Part shown: positions 7,521 through 15,375 of the stretch, piece after piece | Layout of the letters: every line of letters begins with the position of its first letter | Position numbering within the stretch: the stretch's first letter is position 1 | NCBI RefSeq assembly: GCF_000275825.1 | Contig: NZ_JH719942.1 | Coordinates: 2,524,343-2,561,365 of the forward strand | DNA: 37,023 nucleotides | Source of the DNA: Saprospira grandis DSM 2844 | GTDB lineage: Bacteria; Bacteroidota; Bacteroidia; Chitinophagales; Saprospiraceae | Direction: 5' to 3' | Position numbers and translations under genes: made by a program | The notes under the pieces: generated by a model | What the model was told of the DNA's origin: nothing | Seen by the model: the letters and a program-made list of their open reading frames with translations, nothing else | The model's database searches: none

Positions 7521-7694
7521 CGCAGGCTATAGCCAGATTTAAACACACTCACTTTTACAGTTTGCAGCAATTTCCCGCTAGTCGGCTCTATTTTTCTCGG
7601 CCATAGCGAAGGCTATGCCCTTAAAAAATAGCTGGCCTAGCCAAAAATTCATAGCAAAGATGGCCAAAGCAGCGCGATTAAATCTGGCTGAGGG
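7521..7694 (-). repeat. Intergenic module of about 170 bp (inverted copy of 28804-28978)
   Basis: Runs from GCAGGCTATAGCCAGATTTAA to TTAAATCTGGCTGAGG and matches the reverse complement of 28804-28978 with only scattered mismatches by eye. It includes internal hairpins such as GGCCATAGCGAAGGCTATGCCC. It is attached to copy D here and copy K there, so it travels with the core element. Confidence 0.8.
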
Positions 7695-7818
7695 GCTGTA
7701 GCAGGGCCGCCAAAGGCGGCAGACCGAGGCGCTTTGCGCCGAAGGGCCGAGCAGACCTGCGAGCTGCGCAATGGCCCGACCCGAAGGCCCAAAGGGCCGT
7801 AGGGGCAGCCCCAAATCC
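7695..7818 (-). repeat. GC-rich intergenic element, copy D
   Basis: Minus-strand reading: GGGGCTGCCCC, hairpin around CCTTTGGGCCTTCGGG, CAGCTCGCAGGTCTGC, CTCGGCCCTTCGGCGC, then GGTCTGCCGCC. It starts 5 bp after the stop codon of the bestrophin-like gene. With C and the module at 7521 it fills 7012-7823; no gene is visible there. Confidence 0.8.
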
Positions 7819-7823
7819 TCCTC

Positions 7824-8753
7824 CTAAGACAACTTACTGTAATTGCTAGCAGGAGCCCCTTCTTCATGCTTAGCCTCTAGAATCTCAAAAACATTCTTGC
7901 GAATAGTATGGGCGATATCGCCAGTAGGTAGGTCGTTGCAATCCTGGCCAAAAGGGTCTTGAATCTCCGCCGCCATCAGCTCGAGGCCCAAAAAAGCAAA
8001 GAGAATTAGCATCAGCACGGGCAGGCCCCAAAAACCAAAACTAGGCAAAATCACAAAGGGCAAAATCAGGGCATAGCAAACAATAAAGAGCCGCAGAAAA
8101 ATCTCATAAGAAAAGGGAATGGGCGTTTTCTTGATGCGTTCGCAGGCCCCCAAAACATCTAGCAGGGCTTGGGTGTGTGGCTTAAAATTGAGCTGGTCTA
8201 GCTCACGGATTTCGCCACGGCGATAGGCCTGCACCAGCAACTGCTGAATTTGGGCCGAAATATAGGCCGGCAAATGCTGCTGCGCTGCATACAACTGCCG
8301 ATCTCTAGCACTCAATTCAATCAGCTCCTCCAAACGCACCCCCTCCCGCAAATGCTCCTTGAAGGCCAGACAAAAATTGCTGATCAGCAGGGCCAAACGA
8401 TGGCGAAGGGCCTTATTCTCTTCGGGAAAGCAAACCTGCCCCACAATGGCCAAATTTCTACTGTGATTGACCAAGGCCCCCCATTGCTTGCGGCCCTCCC
8501 ACCAACGGTCATAGGCCGTATTGGTCCGAAAAACCAAAAGAATGCTCAAAACCACCCCCAAAAAGGAGAAAATGCTGCTCAGTCCGTCTAATTTTAGATA
8601 TTTGGACCAATCCGCCCAGAGGAATAGGGCCGCCAAAGCCGCCACCGCCAAACCATAAAAAAAGACATAGCTTAGCAGCCGTCGAATGACCACTGTGCGA
8701 TTAAAATGGCGAATGTCTCTGAAGAAAGAGCCCGAAGGCTTGTAGATAATCAT
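7824..8753 (-). CDS. Bestrophin-family anion channel-like membrane protein
   Basis: 309 residues. Family hallmarks are the RTNTAYDRWWEGRKQWG segment at residues 76-92 just after the second membrane helix, and the DPFGQDCNDLP motif at 266-276 near the C-terminus. Hydrophobic helices are near residues 24-46, 58-75, 223-240 and 243-262. Bacterial bestrophins form pentameric channels in the inner membrane (the characterised Klebsiella homologue is a cation channel, eukaryotic ones carry chloride), so the ion cannot be deduced. The start ATG lies 3 bp after the stop of the dehydratase gene, so the two are cotranscribed and probably translationally coupled. A repeat element begins immediately after its stop. 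Confidence 0.9.
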   Translation of the reverse strand: MIIYKPSGSFFRDIRHFNRTVVIRRLLSYVFFYGLAVAALAALFLWADWSKYLKLDGLSSIFSFLGVVLSILLVFRTNTAYDRWWEGRKQWGALVNHSRNLAIVGQVCFPEENKALRHRLALLISNFCLAFKEHLREGVRLEELIELSARDRQLYAAQQHLPAYISAQIQQLLVQAYRRGEIRELDQLNFKPHTQALLDVLGACERIKKTPIPFSYEIFLRLFIVCYALILPFVILPSFGFWGLPVLMLILFAFLGLELMAAEIQDPFGQDCNDLPTGDIAHTIRKNVFEILEAKHEEGAPASNYSKLS

Positions 8754-8756
8754 AAT

Positions 8757-9662
8757 TTAGAGGCTTAGTTGTTCTATCGGCATCGTTCTTCCGCCGCAAA
8801 TAATGGCCACAATATCTTTTGCAGCTTGAATTTCGGGCCAGTCTTGGACCAAGGCCGCTCGGACCAAGCCGCAGGCAGGCTCGGTCAAATGTCCCGTTTC
8901 GGCCAAGAGTTGCTTCACTCCCTCAAGGGCCTGCTCATCAGGCAAAACTCGACTATACACTTGGGGCGATTGGGCCGCCTCCCAAGCCGCTTGAGCCACT
9001 TTTTTAGCCCCCAAACTACTGGCGATGCCCTCAATTTTAGCCAACTCAATTTGTCGACCCGCAGCCAGAGATTGATGTAAGGAGGCCGTACCTTCCGTCT
9101 CTAAACATAATACTTTTGTAGACCAATTCTGCCGCGCCAAGCCCTGCATCACTCCCTTAAAAAGGCCTCCACCTCCTACAGATAGCAAAATGAGATCGGG
9201 CGGCTGCGGCAATTGCTCGGCCAATTCTTTGACCAAGCTGCTATGGCCTTCCCAAAGCATCGGATGATCGAAGGGGGGAATATAGGCCGCTTGGGGCGCC
9301 TGGGCTAGTTCTAGGGCCAATGTTTGGGCCTCGGCCCAGCTTTCGCCAGAGCGGTAGACCTTAGCGCCAAGGTCAAGCAGCAACTGCTCTACAAAAAGCG
9401 AGCTGCTTCGGGGCAAAACCACCTCGGCCTTGAGCTGCAAGGCTTGGGCCGCATAGGCCACCGCCAAACCCGCATTTCCGCCAGAGGCAATGACTAAAGA
9501 CAAAACGCCTTGGGCCTTCAGCTGCTCGGCATAATGGCCAATGCCCCGAATTTTAAAGGAGCCCGAAGGCTGCTGGCAGTCTAGTTTGTAGTAAATGTTT
9601 TGTCTCCTCCGCTGAGATAAACCCCACTGTTTTCTGCAGGCCGTTTTTTGATATAATGGCAT
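8757..9662 (-). CDS. PLP-dependent serine/threonine dehydratase-like enzyme
   Basis: 302 residues from ATG 9662 (MPLYQKTA); a longer frame to 9731 has no family-like sequence. Fold type II PLP enzyme: the cofactor lysine is Lys37 in PSGSFKIRG, the substrate-binding loop is ASGGNAGLA (59-67), and the phosphate-binding glycine loop is SVGGGGL (161-167). The ASGGNAGLA loop and the short length without a regulatory ACT domain resemble L-serine dehydratases of the SDH type, which make pyruvate and ammonia; threonine could also be a substrate. The C-terminal ICGGRT segment lines the cofactor ring. It is the first gene of an operon with the bestrophin-like protein and is divergent from the polyketide-type operon. 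Confidence 0.86.
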   Translation of the reverse strand: MPLYQKTACRKQWGLSQRRRQNIYYKLDCQQPSGSFKIRGIGHYAEQLKAQGVLSLVIASGGNAGLAVAYAAQALQLKAEVVLPRSSSLFVEQLLLDLGAKVYRSGESWAEAQTLALELAQAPQAAYIPPFDHPMLWEGHSSLVKELAEQLPQPPDLILLSVGGGGLFKGVMQGLARQNWSTKVLCLETEGTASLHQSLAAGRQIELAKIEGIASSLGAKKVAQAAWEAAQSPQVYSRVLPDEQALEGVKQLLAETGHLTEPACGLVRAALVQDWPEIQAAKDIVAIICGGRTMPIEQLSL

Positions 9663-9802
9663 GATCTGGTTTTTATTGGGCCTTAATTTAAGGAAGTGAT
9701 TCCACTTGAAGAAAGATAAAAAAGTAGGCAAATAACTCCAGAGCCTATTTTTTCTCGTATTTTAAAAGTCGCTTAGCCCCAAAAAACTTAAAATATACGC
9801 CC

Positions 9803-10861
9803 TTGTCTATAAAAATACTATCCACACATAAGGCCCTGCCGCCTTACTCTAGATCTACAGCCGATATTTTACCCTATATCGATCTTTGGCTGCAGGCCAA
9901 GGGCCAAGATGAACGCTTTCGCCGAAAGGTGGAGCGTATTTTTCGCTATGCGCAGGTAGACCACCGCTATTCTATTATGGATATCGAAGAGGTGTTTGAG
10001 CAAACTTCTTTTGAAGAAAAAAATGCCCGCTATGCCAAGGAATATACTCTACTGACGCAGCAAGCTGTAGAAGGGGCCCTCAAAAAGGCCAATTTACAGC
10101 CTACCGATATCGATATTATCATTAGTGTGAGCTGTACGGGCATTATGATTCCCTCTATAGATGCTTACTTGATTAATGCGCTGAGAATGCGCCAAGATAT
10201 TATGCGTTTGCCCGTAACGGAAATGGGCTGCGCGGGAGGAACCTCTGCCTTGATTTATGCCTACAATCTGCTTTTGGCCAATCCGGGCAAGCGGGCGGCT
10301 ATTGTTGCTTTTGAGTCGCCTACGGCTACCTTTCAGCAGGATGATATGAGCATGGTCAATATGGTCAGTGCCGCCATCTTTGGCGATGGGGCGGTTTGTA
10401 CCATTCTGGGCCCCTCTGAGGAACTAAAACCCGCCATCATTGCGGGAGAGATGTATCATTTTTATGACGAAATTGATATGATGGGCTTCAAGTTGCGCAA
10501 TACGGGCCTCCAAATGATTTTGGACAAGGAAGTGCCCAATAAAATTGAGCGACATTTTAAGTCGGTCCTTTTCCCTTTTATTGAAAAAAATGGCTTGACG
10601 ATCGAAGAGATTGAGCATTTGATTTTTCATCCCGGCGGCAAAAAGATTGTACAGATGGTAGAGGGCCTTTTTGCCGATTTGGGCAAAAATATCGAGGAGA
10701 CTAAGGAGGTCTTGCGCCTTTATGGCAATATGTCTTCAGCCACGGTGCTCTATGTGCTCGAACGCTATCTAGAAAAGGAGATTGCCGCAGGCGAAAAGGG
10801 CCTGATGCTTAGCTTTGGCCCGGGCTTTTCGGCCCAGCGCCTATTATTAAATTGGGAGTAG
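9803..10861 (+). CDS. Type III polyketide synthase (chalcone/stilbene synthase-like)
   Basis: 352 residues, the normal length of this thiolase-fold family. The catalytic triad is complete: Cys143 in EMGCAGGTSAL, His276 in FHPGGKKIV and Asn309 in YGNMSSATV. The GNMSSATV and HPGG words and the Cys context separate it from FabH and place it with type III PKS enzymes, which extend acyl-CoA (or ACP-bound acyl) starters with malonyl-CoA and cyclise the product. The frame begins with a TTG at 9803 (SIKILSTHKALPPY, a good family-like start); I see no ATG before it. It heads a tight operon with a reductase, dehydratase and ketosynthase, which suggests that the operon makes or modifies its acyl starter. 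Confidence 0.88.
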   Translation: MSIKILSTHKALPPYSRSTADILPYIDLWLQAKGQDERFRRKVERIFRYAQVDHRYSIMDIEEVFEQTSFEEKNARYAKEYTLLTQQAVEGALKKANLQPTDIDIIISVSCTGIMIPSIDAYLINALRMRQDIMRLPVTEMGCAGGTSALIYAYNLLLANPGKRAAIVAFESPTATFQQDDMSMVNMVSAAIFGDGAVCTILGPSEELKPAIIAGEMYHFYDEIDMMGFKLRNTGLQMILDKEVPNKIERHFKSVLFPFIEKNGLTIEEIEHLIFHPGGKKIVQMVEGLFADLGKNIEETKEVLRLYGNMSSATVLYVLERYLEKEIAAGEKGLMLSFGPGFSAQRLLLNWE

Positions 10862-10864
10862 GCT

Positions 10865-11674
10865 TTGCCCCAGAAAATTAGTAAACCCATGTATAAGGAA
10901 AAAGAACTTTGGGGCCTCATTTTAGGGGGCTCTTCTGGACTGGGTTGGGCTGCCGCCCAAGTACTGGCCAAAAAAGGCATGTCGCTTTGTATTTATTATC
11001 GAGAAAGGCGAGCCGATGCCCGAGAGGCCCAGGCTCGTTTTCAGGCCTTGGCCCTAGAAACGGGCGTAAGCATTTTGCATTATAATGTGGATGCTACGCA
11101 GAAGGAGCAAATTGCCCGCTCTTTGGCCGAGCTCTCGGACCGCCTGCCTGCTCAGGCTCGCTTTCGGCTGCTCTTGCATAGTGTTGCCAAGGGCAATCTC
11201 AAGGCTTTTTTAGGGCAGAATAATTTGACGAGCACCGATTTTCAGCTCACGGCCCAAAATATGGCTTATAGTATCGTCGATTGGGCGCAGGGATTAATTG
11301 GTCTAGGCCGCTTTGCCGAAGATGCCCGAATTTTGGGCCTCAGTAGTGGGGGTAACCAAAGAGCTTGGTCCCATTATGCGGCTGTATCTGCCGCCAAAAC
11401 GGCCCTAGAGGCCATTATCCGTTCTATGGCCCTAGAGTATGCGCCCCTAGGCATCCGAGCCAATATTGTACAGGCGGGCATGATGAATACTCGCTCTTTT
11501 CAACTGATTCCAGGCAGCGATGATTTGGCCCAATTTGCCAAAAGCCGAAACCCCTTGGGCCGAATGACTAAGGCCGAAGATGTGGCCAAAGTTATCGAGC
11601 TGCTTTGCCGAGCAGAATCCACCTGGATTAATGGCGCTATTATTCCCGTAGATGGGGGAGAACGATTGATTTAA
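10865..11674 (+). CDS. Short-chain dehydrogenase/reductase, enoyl-ACP-reductase-like
   Basis: 269 residues from a TTG 3 bp after the previous stop; ATG 10889 (MYKEKELWG) is an equally good start. Rossmann nucleotide motif GGSSGLG at residues 21-27. The catalytic pair is Tyr171 and Lys178 in SHYAAVSAAK, spacing Y-X6-K, which is the spacing of FabI/FabL enoyl-ACP reductases rather than the Y-X3-K of ketoreductases. The C-terminal part (GIRANIVQAGMMNT..NPLGRM...INGAIIPVDGG) also fits. It would reduce an acyl intermediate on the path to the type III PKS product. The assignment as enoyl rather than keto reductase is an inference from motif spacing. Confidence 0.82.
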   Translation: MPQKISKPMYKEKELWGLILGGSSGLGWAAAQVLAKKGMSLCIYYRERRADAREAQARFQALALETGVSILHYNVDATQKEQIARSLAELSDRLPAQARFRLLLHSVAKGNLKAFLGQNNLTSTDFQLTAQNMAYSIVDWAQGLIGLGRFAEDARILGLSSGGNQRAWSHYAAVSAAKTALEAIIRSMALEYAPLGIRANIVQAGMMNTRSFQLIPGSDDLAQFAKSRNPLGRMTKAEDVAKVIELLCRAESTWINGAIIPVDGGERLI

Positions 11675-11680
11675 GAACAG

Positions 11681-12142
11681 ATGAAAGAAAACTATCAAGA
11701 TATTTTGGCCTTGCTTCCCTATGGCCCCAATTTCTGCTTTGTAGATGAGTTGTTGGAGCTAAATGAGGAGGGCGTTATTGGCCAATACCGCTTTGCAGCG
11801 GATGCCCCTTTTTATGCGGATCATTTTCCCGAAGACCCCATTACGCCTGGTGTGCTGCTCTTGGAGTGCATGGCCCAAATTGGCCTAGTTTGTCTGGGCA
11901 TTTATTTATTGAAAGAGGAGCTGCAGGAGGTCCCCAAAATTGCTTTTAGTAGCTCTAAGGTGAATTTCTACCAGCTCCATCGCCCTGGAGAGCTGCTGCG
12001 GGTAGAGGCTAAAAAGAAATTATTTCGTCTCCAACAGCTTCGAGTGACGGCCTCGGCCTATAATGAGGCTGGCGATTTGGTTGCTAAGGCCGAACTAGCG
12101 GGAATGTGGACCAAAAAAAATAGCCATGATGCAGGAAAATAG
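11681..12142 (+). CDS. FabZ-like 3-hydroxyacyl-ACP dehydratase (hotdog fold)
   Basis: 153 residues. The hotdog dehydratase signature is present: His48 in ADHFPEDPITPG and Glu62 in LLLECMAQIG, matching the His/Glu pair of FabZ. The usual HFPGHP is replaced by HFPEDP. The N-terminal ILALLPYGPNFCFVDELLEL is the normal FabZ entry. It would dehydrate 3-hydroxyacyl groups to enoyl groups for the neighbouring reductase. It starts 6 bp after the reductase stop and overlaps the ketosynthase start by 17 bp, so expression is probably coupled. Confidence 0.88.
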   Translation: MKENYQDILALLPYGPNFCFVDELLELNEEGVIGQYRFAADAPFYADHFPEDPITPGVLLLECMAQIGLVCLGIYLLKEELQEVPKIAFSSSKVNFYQLHRPGELLRVEAKKKLFRLQQLRVTASAYNEAGDLVAKAELAGMWTKKNSHDAGK

Positions 12143-13412
12143 AGTTGTGATTACGGGTTTGGGGGTAGTGGCTCCCAATGCCTTGGGAAGGGCCAATTTT
12201 TTGGCCGCTTTGCAGTCGGGAAAATCGGGAATTAGCTATCGCTCAGATTTGGAGGAGCTGCAGTTTGCTTGTCGAGTCGCAGGCTGCCCTCCATTGACCG
12301 AAGAGTACATTAATAGCTTTTTGACGCCCTTGCAAAGGCGATATATTCAGGGCTCTGGCCTTTTGTATGGTTGTTTGGCGGGCCTAGAGGCTTGGCAGGA
12401 TGCCGCCTTGCCAATTTCCGAAAAGAAAGAGGAGCCCGATTGGGAGTCGGGCTGCATTTTTGGCGGCGGGCAGTCTAGTATTGAGGTGGTTCGAGAGGGA
12501 ATTTATAAGGTGGATGCGGGCAAGGTCCGCCGCATTGGCTCTTCTTTGATTCAACAGACGATGGAGAGCAGCATCAGCGCTTATTTGGGTGGCTTTTTGG
12601 GCCTTGGCAATCAGTTGAGTTCTAATTCGGCGGCTTGCAGCACGGGCAGCGAGGCCATATTAATGGGCTATGATCGCATTCGGTTGGGACGAGCGGAGCG
12701 GATGCTGGTCGGCAGCTGCAACAGTTCTGGTCCATATATTTGGGCGGGTTTTGACTCTATGCGGGTGCTTTGCCGCAAGTTTAATGACCGCCCGGAGCAG
12801 GCTTCTCGCCCAATGAGCGAGCGGGCGGCAGGTTTTGTGCCCGGCAGTGGCGCTGGCGCATTGGTTTTAGAGAGTTTGGCCTCGGCTCAAGCCCGTGGCG
12901 CGCGCATTTATGCCGAGCTAAAAGGGGGACATTTAAATGCGGGCGGTCAGCGTCAGGGGGGCAGCATGACGGCTCCCAATATCAAGGCGATTGAGCGCTG
13001 TATTCGCTTGGCTTTGGCCGATGCGGGCATTTCTGCGCAGGAGCTAGACGCTATTTCGGGCCATCTGACGGCCACTATGGGCGATCCTGCCGAAATTGGG
13101 GCTTGGCTGCGGGCTTTGGGCCGTTCTGCCGATGATTTTCCTAAGATTAATAGCCTGAAATCCTTGATTGGTCATTGTTTATCGGCGGCGGGAGCCATTG
13201 AGTCGGTGGCGGTGGTTTTGCAATTGGTCCATGGCTTTTTGCACCCCAGCAAAAATGCCGAAGATCTTCATCCCGAAATTGCGGCCCAGATTTCTGCCGC
13301 CTGTATTCCCCTACAAACAGAGGCCGCCAATTTGCGCTATATGGCCAAGGCGAGTTTTGGCTTTGGGGATGTGAATAGTTGTTTGCTTTTTGCCCGTTGG
13401 GAGGGGGAGTAG
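12126..13412 (+). CDS. Beta-ketoacyl synthase (KAS I/II type)
   Basis: 428 residues. Thiolase-fold condensing enzyme with the complete Cys-His-His triad: Cys171 in SAACSTGSEA, His313 in SGHLTATMGDPAE and His350 in KSLIGHCLSAAGAIE. The first His is followed by Leu instead of the usual Gly (HGT). The N-terminus RVVITGLGVVAPNALG is standard. It should elongate an ACP-bound chain with malonyl-ACP. Either ATG 12126 or 12129 can start it. It is the last gene of the operon; repeat element E follows within 10 bp of its stop. There is no acyl carrier protein, ketoreductase or phosphopantetheinyl transferase gene next to it, so those functions must be supplied elsewhere. Confidence 0.9.
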   Translation: MMQENRVVITGLGVVAPNALGRANFLAALQSGKSGISYRSDLEELQFACRVAGCPPLTEEYINSFLTPLQRRYIQGSGLLYGCLAGLEAWQDAALPISEKKEEPDWESGCIFGGGQSSIEVVREGIYKVDAGKVRRIGSSLIQQTMESSISAYLGGFLGLGNQLSSNSAACSTGSEAILMGYDRIRLGRAERMLVGSCNSSGPYIWAGFDSMRVLCRKFNDRPEQASRPMSERAAGFVPGSGAGALVLESLASAQARGARIYAELKGGHLNAGGQRQGGSMTAPNIKAIERCIRLALADAGISAQELDAISGHLTATMGDPAEIGAWLRALGRSADDFPKINSLKSLIGHCLSAAGAIESVAVVLQLVHGFLHPSKNAEDLHPEIAAQISAACIPLQTEAANLRYMAKASFGFGDVNSCLLFARWEGE

Positions 13413-13420
13413 TTTCTTTT

Positions 13421-13571
13421 TTTGGGGCTGCCCCTTCGGCCCTTTGGGCCTTCGGGTCGGGCTGTGTCGCAGCTCGCAGGTCTGCTCGGCCCTGCGCCGC
13501 CAAAGGCGGCTGGGTCTGGCCCTTTGGGCCCCTGCTATCCATCCCTCAGCCGCGGGCCTTCGGCCCTTTTT
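13421..13571 (+). repeat. GC-rich intergenic element, copy E
   Basis: Starts just after the ketosynthase stop: T-run, GGGGCTGCCCC, hairpin CCCTTCGGCCCTTTGGGCC, TCGGGCTGTGTCGCAGCTCG, AGGTCTGCTCGGCCCTGC, CGCCGCCAAAGGCGGC hairpin, GGGTCTGGCCC, and ATCCCTCAGCC at the far end. Confidence 0.82.
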
Positions 13572-13660
13572 AGCTGTAGGTGAAAACCTATAGCAAGAGC
13601 GGTATTGCTTCGCAATGATTGATGGATGAGGGCTTGGGCAAAGTCTGCAGTTAGTTTGTC

Positions 13661-13943
13661 GCCCGCCTCCCCGAGGGATTCCTTAGGGAATCCCGCAGAG
13701 GGGTGGGTGGGCGGGGACATATTGGCGAATGAGGAGCGCAGCGACGAATACCGCTTAAAAGGGAGGACCAAAAGGCCGAAGCCTAAAGATTTGAAGCAAC
13801 AAAAAAAGTGGAGCGGCCCAGCGCTGCGCAGGGGTGGCCGCAGGCCAGACCAAAGCCGCCAAAGGCGGCTGCAGGGCCGAACGAAGAGTGAGCCCCGCAG
13901 CATAGCGGCGGCCAGCAAAGCTGGCCGCGGGCCCCAAAAAATA
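13661..13943 (-). repeat. Long GC-rich intergenic element, copy F (inverted copy of C)
   Basis: Reverse complement of 7158-7446 with near identity over its outer GGGGCCCGCGGCC hairpin and the extension of about 180 bp, and a different hairpin (GCCGCCAAAGGCGGC) between the core words. Its GGGGC end lies next to the terminator of the carbonic anhydrase gene. E and F fill 13413-14012; the open frames that cross them look like by-products of the repeat. Confidence 0.85.
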
Positions 13944-13956
13944 ATAATAGGCCCAC

Positions 13957-13992
13957 AAAAAAACGCCAGCTTTTGTCGAGCTGGCGTTTTTT
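13957..13992 (-). terminator. Terminator of the carbonic anhydrase operon
   Basis: AAAACGCCAGCT pairs with AGCTGGCGTTTT around a 7-nt loop, with A/T runs outside. It lies 21 bp beyond the carbonic anhydrase stop and just before repeat F. Confidence 0.82.
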
Positions 13993-14012
13993 ATTCCCCT
14001 TTTCAATTTGGC

Positions 14013-14603
14013 CTAAGCCTCCTCAAAAAAGTCTACATGCCCATCAGAAAGGTTGTAGTAGGCCGAAAAGACCTTGAGCTCCCCATTCTGGATTTCATTT
14101 TGGATGATGCTGGAGTTGGCGGCTAATTCTTCTGCCGTTAGTTCGGCATTTTTCTTAACCACCTCATTTACATCTTGGCAGTTGGGGCAGGCCGAAAGCG
14201 CCGGCTGAATATAATCTAGCAAATGCTTGAGGTTATTACTTTCTGCATCGCCCTCGGCCATGGCGGCCGTAACCGCTCCGCAGCTTTCGTGGCCCATGAC
14301 CACAATCAAATTGACGTCTAAGTGGGCCACGGCATACTCAATACTGGCTATTGTAGAGGTATTGGCAATATTGCCCGCTACCCGAATAACAAAGAGCTCG
14401 CCCAGGCCAGTATCAAAGGCGAGTTCGGGAACTACTCTAGAGTCGGCACAGCTCAAAATAATTGCCCAAGGAGCCTGCCCTTTCGTGAGCTCTTGGCGGC
14501 GGTCTAGGGCCTGTTTTTTTCCTTCTGCTTGTTCATTGACAAAGCGGCTGTTTCCGGCTTTCAACTTGGCCAAGGCCGCATCCCATAATAAGTTCTTAGA
14601 CAT
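14013..14603 (-). CDS. Beta-class carbonic anhydrase
   Basis: 196 residues from ATG 14603 (MSKNLLWDAA); the longer frame to 14648 only adds shadow sequence from the upstream gene. Zinc ligands and catalytic residues are all present: Cys52 and Asp54 in SCADSRV, His105 and Cys108 in GHESCGAV. It interconverts CO2 and bicarbonate in the cytoplasm. The C-terminal segment NGELKVFSAYYNLSDGHVDFF is typical of the family. Its start overlaps the stop of the membrane protein gene by 8 bp, indicating translational coupling. Confidence 0.93.
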   Translation of the reverse strand: MSKNLLWDAALAKLKAGNSRFVNEQAEGKKQALDRRQELTKGQAPWAIILSCADSRVVPELAFDTGLGELFVIRVAGNIANTSTIASIEYAVAHLDVNLIVVMGHESCGAVTAAMAEGDAESNNLKHLLDYIQPALSACPNCQDVNEVVKKNAELTAEELAANSSIIQNEIQNGELKVFSAYYNLSDGHVDFFEEA

Positions 14604-15273
14604 CTTGATTTTGTTTTTTAGTGTAATGATTGTAGTTCTTTGAGCCAAAGCGCTTTTGCATGGCCTTAAATTCGGCCACCTCTACTCGGTTCATCCAACG
14701 AGCAATATATCCTAAGAGGAGGAAGATGAACAGCAAGTTGACTCCAATCCATTTTGCCTGATTAAAAAAGGAGGCCAAGGACCAAAGCCAAGAGGGAATC
14801 CGAGGATAGCGCCAAAGCAACAATATAAAAGATATATTTTCTAAAAGATCAGTGATAGAGATCAAAAAAGGGAAAAAACAGCCCTGGTAAAGACTGCCCA
14901 AATAACGGGGAAAAGAGTTTTTGAGCAGAAAAAGCAGCAAGGCCGAAAAAAACAGTCCGTAAGCAAGCGGGTAAATCAAGTCTAGACTAATGTATAAGTA
15001 GCTCTGCTCTTGCCGATAAACAGGCCCCAGATGTTCTAAGAGAGGAATAACCTCTTGGGATTTTAGGCCAAACTGAGCATCCAGTAGCTCAATTTCCTCC
15101 CCAGAGGCCAATGGCCCCAGCGCAGCCTGCCAATGGGAAATGAGGTACTGAAAACTCAGAAAAAGTAAGAGCAGTAGGGCCGCCAAGGCCCATAGCCTTT
15201 TAGGGCGGCTCCAAGGAAGGAGGAAAAAGTAGGCGCGGACCAAGAACTTGACCTTATTTTTCGAGCTATTCAT
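14596..15273 (-). CDS. Multi-pass membrane protein of unknown function
   Basis: 225 residues with hydrophobic segments near residues 27-46, 92-118, 129-153 and 174-194, so about four membrane helices. A polar loop of about 45 residues (ASGEEIELLDAQFG...) lies between helices 1 and 2. I recognise no family and see no catalytic motif. It is the first gene of a two-gene unit, and its last codons overlap the start of the carbonic anhydrase gene. The coupling suggests a membrane partner or a bicarbonate/CO2-related role, but that is speculation from position only. Confidence 0.78.
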   Translation of the reverse strand: MNSSKNKVKFLVRAYFFLLPWSRPKRLWALAALLLLLFLSFQYLISHWQAALGPLASGEEIELLDAQFGLKSQEVIPLLEHLGPVYRQEQSYLYISLDLIYPLAYGLFFSALLLFLLKNSFPRYLGSLYQGCFFPFLISITDLLENISFILLLWRYPRIPSWLWSLASFFNQAKWIGVNLLFIFLLLGYIARWMNRVEVAEFKAMQKRFGSKNYNHYTKKQNQDV

Positions 15274-15375
15274 ATTGCTTTATTTATTTATAAATTCTCT
15301 TCCGTATATTTTCCGCCGACAAACAGAAAATAATTGATTTTTATGCCCAAAATGGGCCACAACAGCTAACAATTT

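Noticed and set aside
13626-14126. Open frame of 166 codons crossing repeat F, with a matching frame on the minus strand at 7155-7448 in repeat C
   Set aside because: The shared peptide comes only from the near-identical DNA of the inverted repeats; the frame runs through the carbonic anhydrase terminator and into that gene on the opposite strand, and differs wherever hairpins are swapped.
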